Positions 8,641-14,606 are shown, counted from the first letter of the stretch. The stretch is DNA of 14,606 bases from Tannerellaceae bacterium (GCA_020860805.1 JAJBTP010000179.1:1-14606), one strand, 5' to 3'. The notes: generated by a model not told the origin, from the sequence alone. Made by a program: numbers and translations.

Positions 8641-9914
8641 TTGCTACCTATGCTTTTGGATTTGTTATTGAGTTTTGCTGCTTTTTCGAATTCGGAGAGT
8701 AGTACCCAGGCTTGCACTCCTTCCTGTTCCAGTTTTTCTAATACTGTTATGAGGCGTTTGTAGTCTGGATTGTTACCTCCGGGTGTCTGGTTGGGTTCTG
8801 CTATCTGGGGTGTGGCTGCCGGTGCTCCAGAGATGCTTCCTCCTTTTACGTAGCCGGCGGCCATTCGCTGGCGGAGTATCTGGTTCATATCTATGGTGGC
8901 AATGTCGCCGGCCTGTTGGTGTTTGTCCAGGATATTTAATAGCGGAGCTACGGTTGGATTGGTAACAGCGGCGTTGCTGGCTACCCATTCTTTGCTCTGG
9001 CCGGTTGGACCGTCTCCCACAATGACGGTTGGTTTGTCTATGAATCCCCGTGCATCCGGATCATAGTCCGCATCCGGGAATTCTTTTTTATCCTGGGCAC
9101 GTACTACATCTATTGTTCCTCCGTCCTGTTTGCCTACTACTACCCGTTTGCCGGTGGATGTGGATGATTTCTTTCCGGATAGGGTCATGTTTTTGACCTT
9201 ATTTCTTTCAGCTACTGCAGAGGCTAACTGAGCGGCTCCGGTTACTCCCATGAGTGCGCCGGCTATGGCTCCGACAATAGGGCCTAACTGAGCATAAGCC
9301 TGCATAATGGCAGCAGCTGTGGAAGAGATGATTTCCGAACACCGGATTGCGAAGTTTACATCGGCATACTTTTTCTGGACTTCCAGTTTCTTTTCTGCTT
9401 TTTCCTGTTCCAGGCGTTCTACTTCTTCGGAGTTTCCTTTGGCTGCTTCGATTTCTACGTCATACCGGGCATCAATGGAGCCCATTTCTGCCTGTTGCAG
9501 GGATTGGATTGCGTTGGAGAATAGGTTCAGGTAGTAGTCGAATTGTTTTTTGAAACTATCCCGCCGGAGGTCCTGGACGGCTTTTTCGTAGTCTTTTTCG
9601 GAGATGAGTTTGGCATCCAGGTGTTCCTGAAGCTGCTGTAATTCTAATTCGTACTCTTCTTTCAGGCTTAAGAGGCCATACTGGTTCCGGATCTGGTTGA
9701 TCCGCTTTTCGCTTTCCCGGACTAAATTCTCTTTGGCATGCTGGTAGGCTTCGTCCAGTTCGGTTGTATCCAGGTTGTGTTTTTCTGCGAGTTCTTTCCG
9801 GGCCTGGTAGGCTGCTTCGAGTACTTTGAGTTGCAGCTGCAGGTCTTCATCTACTGTTGTTAGTTTGAACTGGTTTTTGAAGTCTTTCAGCAGGTCGTCC
9901 AGTTTGGTTTGCAT
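8637..9914 (-). CDS. Phage tail tape measure protein, C-terminal part (425 aa from first ATG)
   Basis: The frame is open upstream of ATG 9914 through the A6 run at 9984-9989 (EAIEKANKAVLDAEQRAVNA precedes the Met). It is therefore most likely the 3' part of the tape measure gene, not a separate one. Residues 1-190 are a long charged coiled-coil region. Residues ~197-235 are hydrophobic and Ala/Gly-rich (AAAIMQAYAQLGPIVGAIAG), a potential membrane-interacting helix. Near 275-300 a segment reads FPDADYDPDARGFIDKPTVI. The C-terminus again looks helical. Joined to the 5' part the protein is about 1356 aa, a normal tape measure size. The stop overlaps the next gene (ATGA). Confidence 0.75.
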   Translation of the reverse strand: MQTKLDDLLKDFKNQFKLTTVDEDLQLQLKVLEAAYQARKELAEKHNLDTTELDEAYQHAKENLVRESEKRINQIRNQYGLLSLKEEYELELQQLQEHLDAKLISEKDYEKAVQDLRRDSFKKQFDYYLNLFSNAIQSLQQAEMGSIDARYDVEIEAAKGNSEEVERLEQEKAEKKLEVQKKYADVNFAIRCSEIISSTAAAIMQAYAQLGPIVGAIAGALMGVTGAAQLASAVAERNKVKNMTLSGKKSSTSTGKRVVVGKQDGGTIDVVRAQDKKEFPDADYDPDARGFIDKPTVIVGDGPTGQSKEWVASNAAVTNPTVAPLLNILDKHQQAGDIATIDMNQILRQRMAAGYVKGGSISGAPAATPQIAEPNQTPGGNNPDYKRLITVLEKLEQEGVQAWVLLSEFEKAAKLNNKSKSIGSK

Positions 9915-12706
9915 GGAGGCCCGTGCATTGACAGCCCGCTGCTCGGCATCCAGTACGGCTTTGTTGGCTTTTTCAATGGCCTCTTTTTTAACTGGCCATT
10001 GGTTATTTCAAGGTTAAGGATGTTATCCTGGTATTCTTTTTCTATTTCCCACCGGCGGTCCGCACTTTGACTGGTTAAAGTGGTGGAGAGCATTTCGTAT
10101 TGCTCACGGGTGATTTCTTTTTCAGCCAGCCGTTTGGTCAGGATAATTTGCTGAGCCTTGTCGATGGCTTCTTCTTTGGCTAACTCATCCGTGCGGAGTT
10201 TTTCGATAGCAGCTATTTTTTGTTTCTCCTGGTTGATTTCATTTTGGTAGAGTTTTCCCTTCAGGTCGATGGCTTCTTTTTCGTAGTCGGCTTTTTTATC
10301 GGCTTTCTTTTCGGTCTGGGCGAATAGGGTTAGTAGGCGGATACGTTTCTGGTAGTAGTCGTTTTCGGCATTGAGGATTTCCAGATTGATTTCGGCTTCG
10401 GTTTTTTCTTTTTCCCTACCGGCACGCTGTATTTCCTGTAGTTCTGCTTTGTGGGTTGTTTCCAGGTTCTTCAGGCGGACGGTGTTATCGGGGTCTGCTC
10501 CGAAGTTAAATTCTTCTTTGGGAATTGATTTTACAATTTCTTTCAACTCTTTCAAACGCTCTGTTGTTTGTTCAATCTTTTGTTGAAGATGATTTGTATC
10601 AATATCTAATTCGAATGTATCTGATCTTTCAAATGTGATACCGGATAGTTTGTCCCGTTCCTCTGATACATAGTCGAAATAACCTTTTTCTTTGTTTTCT
10701 TTTTTCTGCTTTTCAAGTAGTTTAGCTTTCTTCTCTTCATTCTCTTTTAATAGAGCCAAACTTTGTGCTAATCTGTTTTCTTCTTCTTGAATTGCTTCTT
10801 CTGATTCTCTTCGTAATTGTTGTAGCTGCCTTTTATTCAGCGTATCCCGGTGTTTACTTTTCATCCGGAGTTTATCCATACGTTCCATGGCTGCAGTAGT
10901 GTCATCAACTGCTTCTGCCAGTCCTTGTTGTGCTTCGGTACTATCTCTGGTTTTACTTGCAAAGATTGTCAGATAAGAGATTACTCCAACAATAGCAGAA
11001 GCCAGTACCACCCATGGGTTTGCACTGGTCGCGGCATTCCAGGCAGTTTGTGCTACTGTAGCCAGTTTGATTTTACCGGTAAGGAGTCCAATCAGAGTGT
11101 TTTTTGCTGTAATGAGTGCATTCTTTGTTTTATAAAGAGCAATTTCTATCCGGGTTGTAGCAATTACCTTCCCGCTTAATACCAGGTATATTTGCTTGAG
11201 TGCATTCAGGGTTTTGTGGACTGTAATCGCTGATGCAATGGCTACAACCAGTATTTTAATTGCTTCGGCATGTCTTTTTATCCATTCTACCAGCTTCTCG
11301 GTTTTTTGTATCAGAGAGGTTATTTTATCTACCAGATAACGGAGAATGTCCAGTGCGCTATTAAATTGGTGTAATAAACTTTCCCAGGCTGAAGAGAGTA
11401 ACTTTACTGATCCTTCCAGGTTATCAAGCTTCTCTTTCTGCATGGCTTTAAGAACATCACCACAATCGGTTACTGCATCCCGGAGATCAGTAGCCGCCTG
11501 TGTGCCGGAAAGGAATGTGTTAAATGCTGCTACCGAACGTTTGTCGGTAAGTTCAAGTGTTGTTCCCAGATCAACTCCGTGTTCATTCAGTAGAGCCAGT
11601 GCCGGTATTAACTCATCAAAAGAAGTTATAGGACCTCCGAGGGCTTTGGCCAGATCACCTGAAGAATCAGCCAGATTAAGTAAGATGTTCCGGGTGGCAG
11701 TGGCTGCACTGGATGCGTCAAACCCACTGTTGGCTAACGTACCAAGCAAGGCTATTGTATCTTCGATCGTAAAGCCAAACGATTTGGCAACGGGTCCTAC
11801 TGTTGATAGAGAGGCTTTCAGGTAGGAAAAATCCATTGCTGATTTTGTGGTAGAGACTCCTAATACTGATACAACCCGATTCATTTCTGTGCTTTCCAGG
11901 CCAAACATTCGTAGGGCTGCACCGGCCAGTTCGGCTGATTCAGCAAGGTCGGTTTCCAAAGCTTCAGCAAATGCTAATACATCTTCGGTAGAGTTAAGGA
12001 TTTCCTGTTTATTGAAACCCAGTTTGGCCAGAGCCGTTTGCAACCCGGTTACAGCTGATGCTGTAAAGGAGGTGATTCCTCCCAGCCTTTTTGCATCTTC
12101 AGTCAATTCACGAATTTTGGTACGGGTTGTTCCCAGAATAGCGGCTAAGGTTGAGTTGGCCGCCTGGAAGTCTTTTAATTTCCCAATTGCACTTTTCAGT
12201 TCCCGGATAAATAAAGAAATCATGGCAATCAATCCTGCTTTGACTACATTCAGCGCACTGAATGTACTTTTTATTTTCTGGCCGGAGGTGTTTAGTTCCT
12301 CCATGCGGTTGCGGGTTTCTTTGAGTTGCCGGTTCAGGGCTGCGTATTGTTCGGGATGAGTTCCCTGGGACGTTTGGTCCAGTTGGCGTTTGAGTTCGGA
12401 GGCTCGTTTCCGGAGTTGGGCCATGGTTAGCTGGCTGGTGTTCATCGTATCGGTCAGAGCGGCCATTGTTTTTTTGTTTTTGGCAATGGTGGCTTCGTTT
12501 TCCTTTACGGCTTTGTTCAGGTTTTTGTATTCCTGGCTTTCCTTTTTTTTCTGGGCAACCAACTCCTGCATTGTATTTTTGTAGGCTTTGTTGGTTGTGT
12601 TCAGTTCTTTATTGGCTTTGTTTAGTTTGTGGATATTCTGTTGTGCCTCGGCACTATCTACGGAGAGTATCCATTTGATTTCGTCTTCAGAAAGTTTTTT
12701 TCCCAT
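9887..12706 (-). CDS. Phage tail tape measure protein, N-terminal part (939 aa as written)
   Basis: This is the longest gene of the window. It sets tail length and is normally ejected with the DNA. Residues 1-150 are a Lys/Glu/Gln-rich coiled coil. Residues ~190-440 have the TP901-type tape measure core (LGGITSFTASAVTGLQTALA near 208-227, with NSGFDASSAATATRNILLNL near 326-345). Hydrophobic helices lie near 151-167, 483-497 and 564-583. A second coiled-coil region follows. The last 31 residues as written (from RPLKKPTKPYW) are out of frame. The -1 frame at A AAA AAG (9989-9983 on the minus strand) restores the helix into the 425 aa part. ATG 12706 lies 12 bases after the stop of the 124 aa gene. 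An A8 run near 12543-12550 is read without a shift. Confidence 0.85.
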   Translation of the reverse strand: MGKKLSEDEIKWILSVDSAEAQQNIHKLNKANKELNTTNKAYKNTMQELVAQKKKESQEYKNLNKAVKENEATIAKNKKTMAALTDTMNTSQLTMAQLRKRASELKRQLDQTSQGTHPEQYAALNRQLKETRNRMEELNTSGQKIKSTFSALNVVKAGLIAMISLFIRELKSAIGKLKDFQAANSTLAAILGTTRTKIRELTEDAKRLGGITSFTASAVTGLQTALAKLGFNKQEILNSTEDVLAFAEALETDLAESAELAGAALRMFGLESTEMNRVVSVLGVSTTKSAMDFSYLKASLSTVGPVAKSFGFTIEDTIALLGTLANSGFDASSAATATRNILLNLADSSGDLAKALGGPITSFDELIPALALLNEHGVDLGTTLELTDKRSVAAFNTFLSGTQAATDLRDAVTDCGDVLKAMQKEKLDNLEGSVKLLSSAWESLLHQFNSALDILRYLVDKITSLIQKTEKLVEWIKRHAEAIKILVVAIASAITVHKTLNALKQIYLVLSGKVIATTRIEIALYKTKNALITAKNTLIGLLTGKIKLATVAQTAWNAATSANPWVVLASAIVGVISYLTIFASKTRDSTEAQQGLAEAVDDTTAAMERMDKLRMKSKHRDTLNKRQLQQLRRESEEAIQEEENRLAQSLALLKENEEKKAKLLEKQKKENKEKGYFDYVSEERDKLSGITFERSDTFELDIDTNHLQQKIEQTTERLKELKEIVKSIPKEEFNFGADPDNTVRLKNLETTHKAELQEIQRAGREKEKTEAEINLEILNAENDYYQKRIRLLTLFAQTEKKADKKADYEKEAIDLKGKLYQNEINQEKQKIAAIEKLRTDELAKEEAIDKAQQIILTKRLAEKEITREQYEMLSTTLTSQSADRRWEIEKEYQDNILNLEITNGQLKKRPLKKPTKPYWMPSSGLSMHGPPCKPNWTTC
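9974..10001 (-). other. Slippery heptamer inside an 8-bp hairpin in the tape measure gene
   Basis: On the minus strand CAATGGCC (10001-9994) and GGCCATTG (9981-9974) are perfect inverted repeats around a 12-base loop. The loop contains the in-frame heptamer A AAA AAG (9989-9983), the type used for -1 frameshifting in dnaX. The -1 frame is the one needed to join the two tape measure parts. A hairpin that encloses the slip site is not the usual layout, where the structure lies 5-9 bases downstream, so the pairing may be chance. The heptamer and repeat are directly visible; a function is not shown. Confidence 0.4.
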
Positions 12707-12718
12707 GATGTGATTCGG

Positions 12719-13093
12719 TTATGGTTTTACTGTTTGTTCGAGTTCGTGCCGGATAGAGTCCTGTATGTCTTTGGTGTATCCGTACCGCAGATCCGGCAGG
12801 GTTTCGTTGTAGAGTATTCCCCAGACTACCCGGTTGTAGAGCGCTAATTTTTGTGCGGAATGACGGATGTCCAGGAAACGGAGATAGGTGAATATCCTAA
12901 AGTGGAAGGTTTGCCGTCCGGGTGATCCGCTGGATGTGAATGGCCGGGTGACCAGAAAGTTTGCCAGCCGCCCGGAGCGTTCGTCCGGAAATTTATGACG
13001 GATTACGTCTGCCTGAGTGTAGTAAATGCGGTTCGCATCCCGGTTGATGACTCGCTGGAGGTAGGTGTTGGAAATAATATCTTCTGTAATCAT
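12719..13093 (-). CDS. Phage structural/tail-assembly region protein, unknown (124 aa)
   Basis: A complete 124-residue frame from ATG 13093 to the stop at 12719, just upstream of the tape measure gene. It is Arg- and Tyr-rich (RVINRDANRIYYTQADVIRH near residues 14-33; FLDIRHSAQKLALYNRVVWG near 73-92) and has no signal peptide or membrane helix. The slot before a tape measure gene usually holds tail assembly chaperones or tail-completion proteins, but no chaperone-type frameshift is visible and the family is not recognised. The start lies ~30 bases after the T-run of a strong hairpin (13172-13124). Transcription must therefore pass that hairpin or begin in the very short gap. Confidence 0.7.
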   Translation of the reverse strand: MITEDIISNTYLQRVINRDANRIYYTQADVIRHKFPDERSGRLANFLVTRPFTSSGSPGRQTFHFRIFTYLRFLDIRHSAQKLALYNRVVWGILYNETLPDLRYGYTKDIQDSIRHELEQTVKP

Positions 13094-13123
13094 TTCGCTT
13101 TTTTAGGGCGAATGTAGGCCGGG

Positions 13124-13172
13124 AAAAAAGAAACACGAAGGACAGGATTTCTCCTGGTTTCCTCCGTGTTTC
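13124..13172 (-). terminator. Terminator-like hairpin with T-run, upstream of the structural operon
   Basis: On the minus strand 5' GAAACACGGAGGA (13172-13160) pairs with TCCTTCGTGTTTC (13142-13130), a 13-bp helix with one G-U pair. Inside it CAGGA and TCCTG close a GAAA tetraloop. The stem is followed at once by six T (13129-13124). This has the form of an intrinsic terminator or attenuator for minus-strand transcripts coming from the 13538 gene. Confidence 0.65.
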
Positions 13173-13193
13173 ACAAGGGTCCGGTACAGAACC

Positions 13194-13538
13194 TCACTGT
13201 TTTTCGATTAGCATCCACTTACAATTGAGTGATAGGCTACCTGGTTGCTGCTGATAGGTAAATCCGGCGGCGATCATAGCCTCATATACGTTAGATAATA
13301 AAATAAAAGTACCTGGATTGATTGACTTGATTTGCGCATGTATTTCTTCTGTTGTAAACCAGTGGGTGGCTTGTTTGGCCTCGGTGGTTGGCTTGAAAAC
13401 AGAAAGAAGTGTGTCGATGAAAATGGATAGATCCTGAACTTCTTTATCAGTTTCTTTGTTCATGCGTATGGGTATAAAAACAGGCAGACAAAAAGGGCTG
13501 CCATTTCCCAAGTCTGCGAAAACTCTTTTATTAATCAT
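13194..13538 (-). CDS. Small protein with winged-helix-like character (89-114 aa)
   Basis: The frame opens at ATG 13538 (114 aa) or at an internal ATG 13463 (89 aa, MNKETDKEVQDL...). The first 25 codons overlap the conserved leader module and read ...FADLGNGSPFCL..., similar to the leader peptide of the 14246 gene. The internal Met is therefore the more likely functional start. The body has HWFTTEEIHAQIKSINPG (near residues 61-78) and NVYEAMIAAGFTYQ (near 83-96), a helix-turn-helix or winged-helix-like arrangement that suggests nucleic-acid binding; this is inference only. There is no membrane segment. It is preceded by tandem hairpins and followed by a terminator-like hairpin, so it may be a separate transcription unit or an attenuated one. 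A regulator of the late genes is one possible role. Confidence 0.55.
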   Translation of the reverse strand: MINKRVFADLGNGSPFCLPVFIPIRMNKETDKEVQDLSIFIDTLLSVFKPTTEAKQATHWFTTEEIHAQIKSINPGTFILLSNVYEAMIAAGFTYQQQPGSLSLNCKWMLIEKQ

Positions 13539-13582
13539 GCCAAGGGCACTTTAATGTTCGGGAAGGCAGCCCCAATATGGGG
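13463..13582 (-). promoter_or_regulatory. Structured leader module 2 (upstream of the 13538/13463 gene)
   Basis: On the minus strand arm A (GGCTGCCTTCCC, 13571-13560) is complementary, apart from one unpaired base, to arm A' (GGGAAATGGCAGCC, 13509-13496). Arm B (GCAGAC, 13517-13512) pairs with B' (GTCTGC, 13489-13484). The order A-B-A'-B' means a pseudoknot or two exclusive folds. The same order occurs in module 1. A T-rich stretch follows B' (13480-13476). A short hairpin, CCCCA/TGGGG, sits at 13570-13582. Confidence 0.55.
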
Positions 13583-13590
13583 TGTATAAC

Positions 13591-13622
13591 TAATAGTTGG
13601 ACATAAAAATGTCCAACTATTA
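13591..13622. repeat. Perfect 14-bp inverted repeat (hairpin)
   Basis: TAATAGTTGGACAT (13591-13604) and its exact complement (13609-13622) flank a 4-base A/T loop. It lies between the 62 aa gene and leader module 2. It could be a terminator, an RNA-stability hairpin or a protein-binding palindrome. There is no long T-run after it on either strand, so a classical terminator is less likely. Confidence 0.6.
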
Positions 13623-13630
13623 AAATTGAA

Positions 13631-13650
13631 CTATCCGATTCCTTGGATAG
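13631..13650. repeat. 6-bp hairpin after the small-gene cluster
   Basis: CTATCC (13631-13636) and GGATAG (13645-13650) form a perfect stem with an 8-base loop. On the minus strand it lies 47 bases after the stop of the 62 aa gene and is followed by a weak TTCAATTTT stretch. It might end the three-gene transcript. Confidence 0.35.
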
Positions 13651-13696
13651 AATTAATAAAAGAATTTTCGCAGTACAAATATAGTAATATATCTCT

Positions 13697-13885
13697 TTAT
13701 ATTCTCTCTGTAGCGTCCATGTTTTCCACTTCTTTGAAAAACCGGGTTATTGAACGGTGTATTTCTATCAGTTCACGCTTATTGCAATTAAAGTATCTCT
13801 GCTCGTTAATGGAGAACTCATAGGTTGTTTCCTCTTCTTGAGTATTGCTTCTCCGCTCAATTTTGGCAATGTTTACATCTATCAT
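13697..13885 (-). CDS. Small hypothetical protein (62 aa), third gene of cluster
   Basis: A 62-residue acidic/polar protein that starts at 13885 with a four-base ATGA overlap with the stop of the 57 aa gene. The coupling supports both frames. It reads YEFSINEQRYFNCNKRELIE near residues 22-41, followed by a predicted helix (IHRSITRFFKEVENM). There is no membrane segment or signal peptide. The family is not recognised. Small coupled genes like these in phages often encode regulatory or anti-host proteins, but nothing here shows which. Confidence 0.55.
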   Translation of the reverse strand: MIDVNIAKIERRSNTQEEETTYEFSINEQRYFNCNKRELIEIHRSITRFFKEVENMDATERI

Positions 13886-14055
13886 GCTTCTTCCTCCTTA
13901 TCATTCGTTAGGTATTCATTAATAAGGTCTCTTAATTCTGTTAGTTCTTTCTCCGAAAGACGGTCTATTTCCTCTTTCCCTGCGGTAATAGTATAGAATA
14001 CATCCAGTTCGTCACAGTTTGACCAGTTGGAGGATTTTTTAATTTCAATGTTCAT
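13882..14055 (-). CDS. Small acidic hypothetical protein (57 aa), second gene of cluster
   Basis: ATG 14055 overlaps the stop of the 64 aa gene, and its TGA (13884-13882) overlaps the next ATG, both as ATGA. It reads MNIEIKKSSNWSNCDELDVF, then YTITAGKEEIDRLSEKELTE and on to DKEEEA. The second half is a highly charged helix. The double overlap with neighbours is the main evidence that this short frame is real. No known domain is recognised. Confidence 0.6.
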   Translation of the reverse strand: MNIEIKKSSNWSNCDELDVFYTITAGKEEIDRLSEKELTELRDLINEYLTNDKEEEA

Positions 14056-14246
14056 TTGTGACCTCCTTCCATTTTAAAAGAAGTTTTTACAGTGGAGCCG
14101 TTGAAGGAATAGATGCAGATTGCCTCTGAACACTTTTGAAATTGATAGATTCGAGAGCCGAGTACTTTCGCTTTGCGTGGTAAATTACTGAAGAAATCAG
14201 CAATAGGATTTGCCGGAGGAACCGGGCTTGTTAGTTTTCTTTTCAT
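14052..14246 (-). CDS. Small basic hypothetical protein (64 aa), first gene of cluster
   Basis: A 64-residue protein starting MKRKLTSPVPPANPIADFFS, basic overall, with two Cys in the middle (QFQKCSEAICIYSF). Its ATG at 14246 is partly buried in the end of a 19-bp inverted repeat. It also overlaps the stop of a 21-codon leader frame (ATGATATGA), so initiation is probably controlled by the leader. It overlaps the 57 aa gene (ATGA). There is no signal peptide or clear membrane helix. The family is not recognised. Confidence 0.55.
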   Translation of the reverse strand: MKRKLTSPVPPANPIADFFSNLPRKAKVLGSRIYQFQKCSEAICIYSFNGSTVKTSFKMEGGHK

Positions 14247-14308
14247 ATCATGAATTGTTTAGCTTTTAGGCAGAAACGGCTGCCGTTTCCCGTTAAGTCG
14301 CTAAACAA
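14243..14308 (-). CDS. Possible leader peptide (21 aa, TTG start)
   Basis: A frame beginning TTG at 14308 reads (M)FSDLTGNGSRFCLKAKQFMI and ends at TGA overlapping the ATG of the 64 aa gene. A very similar string, FADLGNGSPFCL, is encoded at the same place in leader module 2. The peptide similarity may only reflect conservation of the RNA. There is no strong start, so translation is uncertain. Confidence 0.3.
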   Translation of the reverse strand: MFSDLTGNGSRFCLKAKQFMI

Positions 14309-14359
14309 TTCATGATATATTCACTCCGCAGAGCAAGATAAAATGATGGGAAGGCAGCC
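14245..14359 (-). promoter_or_regulatory. Structured leader module 1 (upstream of the 14246 gene cluster)
   Basis: On the minus strand arm A (GGCTGCCTTCCC, 14359-14348) is complementary, with one unpaired base, to A' (GGGAAACGGCAGCC, 14291-14278). Arm B (ATATCATGAATTGTTTAGC, 14318-14300) is an exact 19-base complement of B' (14263-14245). B' ends inside the start codon of the 64 aa gene, so the B:B' helix would hide that start. A' lies in the B:B' loop, giving a pseudoknot or two exclusive folds. An internal 8-bp palindrome (GAAACGGC / GCCGTTTC) overlaps A'. Confidence 0.6.
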
Positions 14360-14606
14360 GCCTATTTCATTATGTCTGGGCATAAAAAAAGCCTGCAATA
14401 TTTTCGAGCATTTAACCGCTGCTCATGCGTTATGAATAAATTCATAAATTGTTTAGCATTGCAAATATGCAATAAAACATTGAATGCTGCAATGCAAACC
14501 GTGTAAAACTTATCTTTATGAAATAAAGGAAATGAAAGATGTCATTCCTTATGGGAAGAGCAGAGTTTTTTTCATTTCGATGCAAAGGCATAGAAAATAA
14601 AAAGGT
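14360..14606. other. Non-coding region rich in short inverted repeats
   Basis: No convincing gene. It holds TTATGAAT/ATTCATAA (14430-14447), GCATTGCA/TGCAATGC (14456-14463 and 14487-14494), GAGCA/TGCTC (14406-14424) and an A7 run at 14384-14390. The string CATAAATTGTTTAGC (14443-14457) is an imperfect direct copy (14 of 15) of 14249-14263. On the minus strand it could therefore pair with arm B of leader module 1 in competition with B'. A 49-codon frame (14591-14442) ends in this copy but has no other support. No clear promoter was identified. Confidence 0.5.

Noticed and set aside
11346..12359. Long plus-strand frames (159 and 170 aa) inside the tape measure gene.
   Set aside because: They are Ser/Ala-rich shadows of the coding strand, with no start context and no coherent protein character; the minus-strand frame is clearly the gene.
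13463..14359. The two similar leaders as a CRISPR array or insertion-sequence ends.
   Set aside because: There are only two copies with unequal interiors, no regular spacers, no transposase and no target duplication. Structured leaders explain them better.
14443..14494. Overlapping short palindromes considered as a phage attachment site or replication origin.
   Set aside because: No integrase, no replication protein, no set of iterons and no duplicated attachment core is seen in the window.
14442..14591. A 49-codon frame on the minus strand (MPLHRNEKNSALPIRNDIFH...) near the right end.
   Set aside because: It has no coupling or recognised domain, and it runs through a region of inverted repeats. 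Kept only as a mention in the non-coding region.

Overview
The window looks like the tail and host-interaction end of a siphovirus-like phage or prophage of a Bacteroidales host (Bacteroides or a relative). The host call is an inference from protein style, codon and base use, AT-rich start regions without strong Shine-Dalgarno sequences, and the gene order. Every supported gene is on the minus strand, so the operon reads from high to low coordinates.

Right end (14606 to 13100): a non-coding leader, then three tiny genes joined by ATGA overlaps (14246-14052, 14055-13882, 13885-13697), an intergenic stretch with two hairpins, and an ~89-114 aa protein (13538-13194). A long hairpin with a T-run on the minus strand (13172-13124) follows. 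The leaders of the 14246 and 13538 genes share an RNA-like module. Arms A and A' are conserved and show one compensatory pair change. Arms B and B' differ in sequence but keep their complementarity, and the two helices interleave (A-B-A'-B'). This is the most novel-looking item in the window.

Middle (13093 to 6584): a 124 aa protein, then the tail tape measure protein (12706-8637, about 1356 aa if joined), then a ~685 aa tail/baseplate-type protein (8640-6584).

Left (6530 to 1): a ~853 aa tail protein in several pieces, a ~383 aa protein, a ~127 aa acidic-tailed protein, a 356 aa beta-rich protein, a 381 aa tail-fibre-like protein with a short collagen-like motif, and the first 32 codons of a further gene. 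Overlaps of 1-4 bases (ATGA, TAATG) tie many of these together.

The structural genes are heavily interrupted. Five are broken where a run of A (6-9) must be read in the -1 frame, four times at A AAA AAG and once at A AAA AAT. One gene needs a +1 shift at GGG, and one has an in-frame TGA. Consensus sequencing errors or decay of a prophage are the leading explanations. Programmed frameshifting or transcriptional slippage is the interesting alternative, and raw reads or homologues would decide.
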